Below, piece by piece: positions 1-5,183 of a stretch of 7,729 bases of DNA. The position numbers were made by a program, and so were the translations under genes. The notes beneath the pieces were generated by a model. That model worked only from the letters and a program-made list of their open reading frames with translations. It was not told the DNA's origin and searched no databases. Position 1 is the first letter of the stretch; every line of letters begins with the position of its first letter. The DNA lies in NCBI GenBank assembly GCA_937900305.1, contig CALCCV010000668.1, positions 1 through 7,729 on the forward strand, written 5' to 3'. This stretch comes from an uncultured Pseudobdellovibrionaceae bacterium. Its GTDB lineage: Bacteria; Bdellovibrionota; Bdellovibrionia; Bdellovibrionales; Bdellovibrionaceae.

Positions 1-33
1 TGACTGGAGTTCAGACGTGTGCTCTTCCGATCT
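1..33. other. Illumina TruSeq adapter remnant (not genomic)
   Basis: The first 33 bases match, from memory, the Illumina TruSeq read-2 adapter lacking only its first G (it begins TGACTGGAGTTC and ends GCTCTTCCGATCT). Read on the minus strand in the frame of the neighbouring catalase gene they give RSEEHTSELQS, a peptide well known as an adapter-derived contaminant in protein databases. Genomic sequence should be taken to begin at position 34. Confidence 0.97.
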
Positions 34-825
34 GGGTTTGATTCGATATTTGGCATTTTTATTGTCACCAAATTGATAAGGCGTTTGGCCGAAAAATGTT
101 TCGCTGGTCACATCCGCAACGACTCGATTGGTTGCTTTCAACGAGTTCAACTCATCGGCATCTAAGAGATCAAAGAAAGGTTGTCCCATCGTCAATCTGG
201 TCATGAATTCGGGATATCTCTTTGGTGTTCGTAAAAAAAATGTTGGATGATTGATCAATACAAAATCCTGATTCATGGTTCCGTCTTCGGTTCCCTCTAT
301 CTTGAGAATGGATTGCCCAGGAACACCGACCACTTTGATCGCTAAGCCTCTGGCGTCGGGTTGAATGTCAGGTGGCGTTTGTCCGCCACCCGCGGGACTT
401 TTTGGTGAACCGTTGGAAAAACGCAGGACGACCGGAAAAGATTTGGCTGGGATCGCAAAAATTCCAGCGGAGTATTTTCGGTTATGAACAATTGGACTCC
501 ATTTTCCTGCCAAGCAAGCGTGATGTCGGGCGTGAAAGTCCCTCTGCGAAGTCTTTTCAGAAATAGGATTCTGAGCGGATTGAAAGCGAAATGTCTTTTC
601 ATAGACTTGATCAAAAAGTTCACGTTCGCCAGCCTCCGCACATTCCCCTAATCCGGTTCTTGGAGTGCCACATAGCGGAACGTTGAGTGGTATTTTAAGT
701 TCCGGCATAGCAATCGTTTCACCGTCTCTGGTCACCAAAGGCTCACTGGAAGCGGGTTTGCGAGTGGGGCTGCTGCAACTGCAGACCCAGGTCATTACAC
801 TCAATAGCAAAAACATTTTTTTCAT
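34..825 (-). CDS. Catalase-family (catalase-related peroxidase) lipoprotein, 3' end missing
   Basis: Partial gene: about 264 genomic codons before the contig edge. The start ATG at 825 has AAGGAG (830-835) four bases upstream. The N-terminus is MKKMFLLLSVMTWVCSC, a lipoprotein signal with lipobox V-C-S-C17, so the mature protein is probably lipid-anchored in the envelope. The body has catalase-superfamily signatures in the usual order: FHARHHACLAGKW near residues 96-108 (region of the distal His), VVLRFSNG near 133-140, DARGLAIKV near 157-165, MNQDFVLINHPTFF (distal Asn region), and FGQTPYQFGDKNAKYR shortly before the edge. This resembles the SrpA-like catalase-related heme peroxidases more than large classical catalases. 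The proximal heme-ligand Tyr would lie beyond the edge and cannot be checked. Family members use heme to reduce peroxides; the exact substrate is not predictable. It is the last visible gene of a minus-strand run that includes a cytochrome b561, a plausible electron source. The apparent C-terminal RSEEHTSELQS is adapter, not protein. Confidence 0.9.
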
Positions 826-871
826 AAGACTCCTTGAAAATCCGACTGATTGTTATCCTTTGATCAGCCTG

Positions 872-1687
872 TCATTTGGTGAGTCGATAATCAATGACGA
901 TCCTTGGTTGACCGCTATTGGATGTATTCGATTTCGGGGGAATTTCTGGATTGGACTTACCTGGAATTCTATTTAGGAGGTTCGTAGACCTCAACAAAAT
1001 CTGGATCCAGTGGTTGAGTGTGATCTTCTGTAAATACGAAAACCACAGGAACGCGTTCAAAGTGGACTTGGCCTAAGCAGGGACAGGATCACCCAACCTG
1101 GGCTCGTGAAATCCGCTTTTAGATGTTGCTCTTCAAGCCCAATGACCCAGCCGAACAATTGATTGCCTGGAATTTTCCACACGTGGCTTTGCAAGGGATC
1201 CTTCGGAACGTAGGCCGTGAGCGGTTTTGTTCGCGGCAAAGTGATCTAGGACGGGATCTTCAGTGTGGCGTCGGGCATATTCGTCGATGGCCCCAGGGAA
1301 TGTATAAGAAAAGACAGTCTCATCACCGATGGGCATGTTGCCAATAAATTGAGTGCAATTCGAATACGCGCTTATGGCGCAGTAGTCATCCATTCGCCAA
1401 GGCTCCATCGCATAGGTCTTCCAACTTTCGGGGTCCCAGGTCTGATCGACGTAGCGAATGTATTGTTCGAGGCGTTGACCTTCCGTCGTTTTTAAAATCA
1501 CCAAAGGCATTACCCCATTGGGCTTCAACGGCCGCATGCCAGCCAATCGGCTTTTGGTCGACATCAATTTTGCCTGATGGACTAAATTGGCGTGACCACC
1601 GGCCCAGCGGCACTGGAAGGTACGCTATTATATTAAAAACATGACAGTTGCAAACGTGACGCTCTCAAACTTTGGATGTGCAATCAT
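872..1687 (-). pseudogene. Unrecognised gene broken by multiple frameshifts
   Basis: No single frame spans this interval, yet protein-like stretches follow one another across frames on the minus strand. In order: a possible start MIAHPKFESVTF (ATG at 1687, 28 bases past the cytochrome b stop) ending in a hydrophobic run; a frame from GTG 1613 containing FSPSGKIDVDQKPIGWHAAV; a frame from about 1530 to 1230 with EQYIRYVDQTWDPESW and CAISAYSNCTQFIGNMPIG; a frame from about 1230 to 1075 with VPKDPLQSHVWKIPGNQLFG; a frame to TAG 969-971 with GQVHFERVPVVFVFTEDH and VEVYEPPK; and a last frame to TGA 872-874 with IPGKSNPEIPPKSNTSNSG. The last four junctions can each be closed by skipping one base. 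Stitched length is about 265-270 residues with a possible N-terminal signal or anchor. I do not recognise the family. Lying between cytochrome b and catalase on the same strand, it may once have been an envelope protein of the same operon. A badly assembled real gene is the alternative. Confidence 0.6.
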
Positions 1688-1715
1688 TGGAGGCCTCGCT
1701 GCCGGCGCTCGAAGC

Positions 1716-2405
1716 TCAGACCCCTTCCATTCGGAGATGAAGTTCGCTGCCAAATAAGGTCAGAATTCCCGATGACCCGTCAAAATGCAAAACGGCGTAG
1801 ATCGCAAATGCCGTCAAAAACAATACGAAGAACAGGGCTACGCCGGGGCGAGAGTTCGAGATCGGGGAGTCGGACTCGCATATGATTTTTTTTCCGTGGA
1901 TGAGGCTGATGGCCAATTGATCTTTGTGACGGAGTGAGTGCAAGAGCACTCCAAGGATGTGACCGATGACAAGCGCCAAAAATACATTGGCCAAGACACT
2001 GTGAATTCCGCCGAGCTCCGCGCGCAAGTCATGAGCCGTCATCATATAACCCGTGAGGGCCAAGCTCAGTGCTGAAGTTCCCATGGCAAGGGCTGTCCAA
2101 CTCGAGGCGGGATTGTGTCCTGTCCAAAGCTTCTCTTGGCCACTCAAAACCTTGCGAAAGTACAAGATGAGATCGCTGAAGCGGAGGGCGAAAGATGAAA
2201 ATCTAGAGTACTTTTCTCCGATCACTCCCCAACAAATTCGCAACAAAATGGCCATGAAAATTGTGAGACCGCAAAACATATGTATAACAAAATAAACCTC
2301 ATCAACGTCATACACTTGCGTCACCACGTAGGCTGCTGCGAAAAGCGTCACTAAACTCCAATGAAAAACTCGCAGGGGCCAGTCATAAACGAGCTTCGAA
2401 TTCAC
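1716..2405 (-). CDS. Cytochrome b561-type diheme membrane protein
   Basis: Predicted 229-residue inner-membrane cytochrome b of the small soluble-partner type (b561 / Ni-Fe hydrogenase b-subunit-like). The start chosen is GTG 2405 because AGGAG (2411-2415) sits five bases upstream and the protein then begins VNSKLVYDWPLRVFHW, the usual family N-terminus; an ATG-led extension to 2477 or 2450 adds basic, unmatched residues. Seen: FHW with His15, IHMFCG with His42, the family hallmark GHNPASSW at 96-103, LALTGYMM near 115-122, His135 in GGIHSVLAN, and His149/His156 in GHILGVLLH; these are candidate heme ligands. Four core TM helices are followed by an additional hydrophobic segment near the C-terminus (GVALFFVLFLTAFAIYAVL). 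Such proteins move electrons between the quinone pool and periplasmic partners. The downstream catalase-family lipoprotein is a natural candidate acceptor, and the divergent PepSY gene is a frequent companion; both links are inference. Confidence 0.88.
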   Translation of the reverse strand: MNSKLVYDWPLRVFHWSLVTLFAAAYVVTQVYDVDEVYFVIHMFCGLTIFMAILLRICWGVIGEKYSRFSSFALRFSDLILYFRKVLSGQEKLWTGHNPASSWTALAMGTSALSLALTGYMMTAHDLRAELGGIHSVLANVFLALVIGHILGVLLHSLRHKDQLAISLIHGKKIICESDSPISNSRPGVALFFVLFLTAFAIYAVLHFDGSSGILTLFGSELHLRMEGV

Positions 2406-2488
2406 GTTGTCTCCTGCCACAACTATCGCTTGCCTTCGTCGCCTTGTCATGGACTCATATATATAGGGAAATTGCAAAGGAGTGCGAA
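2406..2488. promoter_or_regulatory. Divergent promoter region, cytochrome b561 / PepSY
   Basis: This 83-base gap separates the start codons of two divergently read genes, so both promoters must lie in or near it. An AT-rich ATATATATA stretch at about 2457-2465 is the best candidate for a -10 region, but I could not place a matching -35 element at normal spacing. The interval also holds both ribosome binding sites (AGGAG for the cytochrome at 2411-2415; AAGGAG for PepSY). Confidence 0.4.
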
Positions 2489-2752
2489 ATGAAAAAAGCT
2501 GTATTCATCATCGGTGCGATGATTGCTACCACCTCATTGGTTCAGGCGAAAGAGTGCACCAACGAAAAAGATCATTCCAAATGGATGCCCGAAAAGGCCT
2601 TCCAAGAAAAGGTGACGAAAGAGGGTTATTCCATCAAGAAATTTGAGATCGAAGGATCTTGCTATGAAATTTACGGCAAGAAGGACAACAAGTCCGTGCA
2701 ACTATTTTTTGACCCGGTGACGGGTGAACTCGCAGCTAAGAAGAATCAATAG
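2489..2752 (+). CDS. Small secreted PepSY-domain protein
   Basis: An 87-residue protein. ATG 2489 is chosen over an in-frame upstream ATG at 2444 because AAGGAG (2477-2482 region) lies about seven bases before it and it begins a clean signal peptide (MKKAVFIIGAMIATTSLVQA, cleavage after residue 20). The mature part has the PepSY_2-like pattern: KWMPEKAFQEKV (alpha helix), EGYSIKKFEIEGSCYEIYGK (beta strands with the conserved G-C-Y-E-hydrophobic-Y/aromatic core), and FFDPVTGELAAK at the end, where the DPxTGE motif is typical. Two cysteines (23 and 58 of the precursor) could pair in the periplasm. PepSY proteins of this size have no established enzymatic role; many sit beside cytochrome b genes, as here where it is divergent from a b561 gene with only 83 bases between starts. 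A perfect hairpin follows the stop. Confidence 0.88.
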   Translation: MKKAVFIIGAMIATTSLVQAKECTNEKDHSKWMPEKAFQEKVTKEGYSIKKFEIEGSCYEIYGKKDNKSVQLFFDPVTGELAAKKNQ

Positions 2753-2765
2753 TCGTCACGTCGGT

Positions 2766-2791
2766 ACACGTTGAATTTGATTTCAACGTGT
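2766..2791. terminator. Perfect 10-bp hairpin between convergent genes
   Basis: ACACGTTGAA (2766-2775), six-base loop, then TTCAACGTGT (2782-2791): an uninterrupted 10-bp stem. It lies 14 bases past the PepSY stop and 28 bases beyond the stop of the convergent kinase gene, the expected place for a bidirectional terminator. There is no clear T-run on either side, so it may terminate weakly, act by RNA protection, or need a factor. Confidence 0.6.
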
Positions 2792-2818
2792 CTGACTCTG
2801 GCGCCGTTTCAATCGAGT

Positions 2819-3304
2819 TTAAGTGCCAGTGTCAATCACCGTTACCGTTAGACCTTTTCGTTGTACTTCAGGTGTCGCGCTCTCTGTGGGCATTGATTCA
2901 AATTCCTCATCGGAAAAGTGAAATTCTTCGGGCTGTAAGTTTCGTTTTCTAACACGCTCTCTTCGCACCTCTTTAGGCGCGAGGAGGTGAAAGAGCTCGA
3001 TATTTGCATCTGCTGGGTCGGCCAGAGAGCACAGCCAGTCCCAGTGGCCGACACTTCCACCAAAATCTAATACCACAGATTGACCCAGCAGCAGGAGCTG
3101 CCGCGAAAAATCGGCAATGATATTTCTCACGCCAAAATAATATTTATCGAAATCTTCTTTTGTCTTAATGGGGCCAACTTGACGAATGTAATGGTCGATT
3201 AAAAGTACAACTGCTTTTTTTTCTTTCGAAAGCTGTTTGGCAAACGTAGTTTTCCCGGCCCCGATGGGACCAGTCATTGCATATATTGTCGGTTTTGAGT
3301 TCAT
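2819..3304 (-). CDS. Small P-loop kinase / ATP-binding protein (AAA_33-like)
   Basis: 161 residues, start ATG 3304 with AGGAGT (3311-3316) six bases upstream. Walker A is G12-P-I-G-A-G-K18-T-T20. VVLLIDHY (32-39) supplies a D-H pair typical of the substrate side in small-molecule kinases; SVVLDFGG (76-83) is the Walker-B-like strand; RRERVRKRN (114-122) is an arginine-rich lid. This order matches the AAA_33/zeta-toxin/chloramphenicol-phosphotransferase-like superfamily, whose members phosphorylate nucleotides, sugars, antibiotics or tRNA-related substrates; the substrate here cannot be read from sequence. It lies 68 bases downstream of the MerR-type regulator on the same strand and is probably co-transcribed with it, suggesting the kinase acts on, or in response to, the regulator's ligand. 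No antitoxin partner is visible, so a zeta-toxin role is less likely. Confidence 0.82.
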   Translation of the reverse strand: MNSKPTIYAMTGPIGAGKTTFAKQLSKEKKAVVLLIDHYIRQVGPIKTKEDFDKYYFGVRNIIADFSRQLLLLGQSVVLDFGGSVGHWDWLCSLADPADANIELFHLLAPKEVRRERVRKRNLQPEEFHFSDEEFESMPTESATPEVQRKGLTVTVIDTGT

Positions 3305-3322
3305 AAATTCACTCCTGTTTCA

Positions 3323-3336
3323 GTTAACTAGTAAAC
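3323..3336. promoter_or_regulatory. Near-perfect 14-bp palindrome upstream of kinase
   Basis: GTTAACTAGTAAAC is a 7+7 inverted repeat with a single mismatch, centred on ACTAGT, and lies seven bases upstream of the kinase ribosome binding site within the 68-base gap after the MerR gene. It could be an operator for an internal promoter or chance in AT-rich sequence. It does not resemble the MerR palindrome at 4455-4475. Confidence 0.3.
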
Positions 3337-3372
3337 AAATTTTTCGCGCAATTGAAAAACGGATCGATGCGG

Positions 3373-4428
3373 CTAGCCCGTTGGCTTCTCAGGATCGTCG
3401 AGCCAAAACATGATTTTCACATGAGCTTCGTCGACATCTTGTTGACGGCCGGCCCAAAATCCCACGCAATTCGAATTACCCACCGCCAGGACCTCACCAT
3501 CGTGGGTCTTCGAACTAATTTGGAACTCGGGACTGGTTTTCCCGTAAATCACCTCTGAAGGTTCATGAAATAGAGGACTCATATCCAATTTGCCAAGCAC
3601 TCTGTCGTAGAACGCTCGCGCGCGTTTTAGATTCGAGACCCCCACTTGGACATAAGCTAACGTCTTCGGTGCTGGATATTTTTCAGATTGAGCAAGCACG
3701 TTCTCTGTGAATGCAAAAATCGATTTGAGATCCGCACCGGGAATGCCCAATTGAAGTGCGGCATTGAGCTCCTTAGATGAAATTTCTTTGAGATCGTAAA
3801 CCCATTCAAGAGACCCTCCCATGAATGCACAGGCCAACCCGAACCAGCGCATACAAATGGCTTTTGTCTGCCAATGCATGACGGGTGCATTTTCATCAAT
3901 GGCCTTTTGCACGACTTCGGTTGCCTTTCTCCACTCATTTTTGAGTTCGCTCAAATTGGCAGAGCCGAACTCTATGTCGTGGTCCTTGATCCATGCCAAT
4001 TGCCGTTGGCTCAAATGGCGACCAAGTAAATTCATTCGCGATAATAGTTGAACAATGGAGTCGACCGGCGCATCGCCAATTTCTCCCATTTTTTCTGCGT
4101 AGCTAAGACGGGAATCGATCTCCTCAAGTTCTTGTTTGCGTTTTCCGATTTCCTGGCGGAGCTGTGAAGTGTCGATCTTTAGAGAAAAGTTAGGCTGGTC
4201 AAGAGCCTCCTTGATTTTTTCTAGAGAAAAGCCAAGATGTTTAAGAGTCAGAATTTTCTGCAGTCTTTCTAATTCTTCAGGCCCATAAATGCGATGGCCA
4301 CCTTCGGACTCCTTGCTCGGCTTGAGCAATTCGAGCTGATCGTAATAGTGAAGGGTGCGTACGGTTAAACCTGTTTCCGTTGCCAGCTCGCCAATTTTCC
4401 AAGTTTTCTTTTGTCCCTTTTTAGCCAT
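3373..4428 (-). CDS. MerR-family regulator with C-terminal VOC/glyoxalase-like domain
   Basis: 351 residues; ATG 4428 preceded by GAGGAG (4434-4439) at five bases. Residues about 9-75 form a canonical MerR winged helix: WKIGELATETGLTVRTLHYY then the wing GGHRIYG and LKHLGFSLEKIKEAL. Residues about 88-115 are a charged coiled coil (dimerisation). The middle, about 120-245, includes W-R-K-A, an APVMHWQTKAICMRWFGL segment and GGSLEWVYD, reminiscent of the helical TipAS drug-binding module, though the match is loose. From residue 258 the protein becomes a VOC domain: AYVQVGVSNLKRARAFYDRV, LG, VIYGKTSPEFQI, DGEVLAVGNSNCVGFWA and VDEAH. It ends at TAG about 25-30 residues before a VOC domain normally finishes, so the last strand with the usual metal-ligand Glu is missing; no continuation was found in other frames. 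A ligand-sensing rather than catalytic role fits. It is probably autoregulated through the promoter at 4448-4478 and co-transcribed with the kinase. Confidence 0.87.
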   Translation of the reverse strand: MAKKGQKKTWKIGELATETGLTVRTLHYYDQLELLKPSKESEGGHRIYGPEELERLQKILTLKHLGFSLEKIKEALDQPNFSLKIDTSQLRQEIGKRKQELEEIDSRLSYAEKMGEIGDAPVDSIVQLLSRMNLLGRHLSQRQLAWIKDHDIEFGSANLSELKNEWRKATEVVQKAIDENAPVMHWQTKAICMRWFGLACAFMGGSLEWVYDLKEISSKELNAALQLGIPGADLKSIFAFTENVLAQSEKYPAPKTLAYVQVGVSNLKRARAFYDRVLGKLDMSPLFHEPSEVIYGKTSPEFQISSKTHDGEVLAVGNSNCVGFWAGRQQDVDEAHVKIMFWLDDPEKPTG

Positions 4429-4447
4429 TGAGTCTCCTCAGAAACCG

Positions 4448-4478
4448 AGCTTACAACCTGACGCAACGTCAGGTTCAA
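4448..4478 (-). promoter_or_regulatory. MerR-type promoter/operator with 19-base spacer
   Basis: Reading the minus strand: -35 TTGAAC (4473-4478), a 19-base spacer (4454-4472), and -10 TAAGCT (4448-4453). Overlapping the spacer is a perfect palindrome, AACCTGACG (4455-4463), CAA, CGTCAGGTT (4467-4475). An over-long 19-base spacer holding a dyad is the established hallmark of MerR-family promoters, which the bound regulator distorts to activate transcription. Expected start of transcription is near 4441, giving a leader of about 12 bases that still contains the ribosome binding site. The site also lies upstream of the plus-strand gene at 4486 and could affect it. Confidence 0.85.
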
Positions 4479-4485
4479 GAGAATA

Positions 4486-5055
4486 ATGAATTGCGGGAAT
4501 TTCCAGGTTAAAACGAATTTAATTGAGTGTTCTTCTGACCGTTTTCAGTTTTCAATTGGCTGGAGATCGGTTTTAGATCATAGTTCCAATGTGAATATCA
4601 ATTATAGCTTGCTGACCTGTATATTTTTGATTCTTACTTTGACAGCTTTCCTTTTGTTTTTGCGAAACAAAAAGTATCGACTTTTGATTGAAAAATTCGA
4701 ATCTAAGGGCCAGCGGATGCAGGGAAAGTTGCGGATAGATTCCATCGCTAAATTAGGTCCCTTTGAGTTGCGCTCCAATGTGAATGAGTTAAAAATTGAA
4801 TCTCCGGGTTTTTCCGCCCCTTTGAAGTACCGACCATTGTTTCCACCTGGCCTAAAAGGACGGGGAATCCTTTCCACTTATGAAGACAACGAAGACGTGC
4901 ATTTCTATTATATTTCTCCAGAAGAGATAGCCTTAGCAGCAGAAATAGAACATGCGAAATCAACATCTGCGATTCACTGGGGCCTCTTGGCAATTTTTGC
5001 ATTGCTATTGACGGCGATTCTCCTGGTTTTATCCTACCAGTCATTTTCTAATTGA
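4486..5055 (+). CDS. Two-TM membrane protein of unknown function
   Basis: 189 residues from ATG 4486, but the start is uncertain: there is only a weak AAGAGA before 4486, and a GTG at 4591 (residue 36) directly precedes the first membrane helix, giving about 154 residues. TM1 is near 41-59 (LLTCIFLILTLTAFLLFL), followed by RNKKYR and other basic residues, so by the positive-inside rule the central domain (about 60-160) is cytoplasmic. That domain looks beta-rich with PGFSAPLKYRPLFPPGLKGR, and ends in a helix (SPEEIALAAEIEHAK). TM2 is near 165-184, leaving a very short tail. The helix-domain-helix outline recalls DUF3592-like proteins, but I see no decisive motif. It is divergent from the MerR regulator, with the MerR palindrome between them, so co-regulation is possible. 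Confidence 0.7.
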   Translation: MNCGNFQVKTNLIECSSDRFQFSIGWRSVLDHSSNVNINYSLLTCIFLILTLTAFLLFLRNKKYRLLIEKFESKGQRMQGKLRIDSIAKLGPFELRSNVNELKIESPGFSAPLKYRPLFPPGLKGRGILSTYEDNEDVHFYYISPEEIALAAEIEHAKSTSAIHWGLLAIFALLLTAILLVLSYQSFSN

Positions 5056-5183
5056 GTTTGATCGTCGTAAAAGAAACCAACGCCAGTGAGTTTTCAAACC
5101 AGTCTTGCTCAAAACTCGGGGTTCACGCCACTTGTTTTTAATGAAATTTTGCCTGAAAACTCTCTGCGAAATGTCAGTTTTCC
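5056..5183. terminator. Convergent intergenic gap with two weak hairpins
   Basis: Between the stops of two convergent genes are two imperfect terminator candidates: GAGTTTT (5088-5094) pairing with AAAACTC (5111-5117) over a 16-base loop, and GAAAACT (5155-5161) pairing with AGTTTTC (5176-5182) over a 14-base loop. The second is placed immediately after the stop of the minus-strand gene and serves it best. Both have long loops and AT-rich stems, so terminator function is tentative. Confidence 0.35.

Noticed and set aside
342..641. 99-codon minus-strand open frame starting MRRLANVNF
   Set aside because: It overlaps the catalase-family gene in another frame, and the catalase frame carries clear family motifs throughout.
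1123..1495. Plus-strand open frames of 74 and 76 codons
   Set aside because: They are antisense to the minus-strand protein-like stretches, lack ribosome binding sites and have no recognisable features.
2053..2295. 80-codon plus-strand open frame inside the cytochrome b561 gene
   Set aside because: It is antisense to a confidently identified gene and has no start signals.
2406..2477. Longer ATG-started cytochrome b561
   Set aside because: GTG 2405 has a well-spaced AGGAG and gives the typical family N-terminus; the extension is basic and unmatched.
2444..2488. Upstream ATG extension of the PepSY protein
   Set aside because: It would place 15 charged residues before a clean signal peptide, and the ribosome binding site fits ATG 2489.
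2819..3304. Zeta-type toxin of a toxin-antitoxin pair
   Set aside because: The fold family is shared, but no small antitoxin gene is adjacent; the partner is a MerR regulator.
3657..3938. 93-codon minus-strand frame inside the MerR gene
   Set aside because: It is a shadow of the regulator in another frame with no ribosome binding site.
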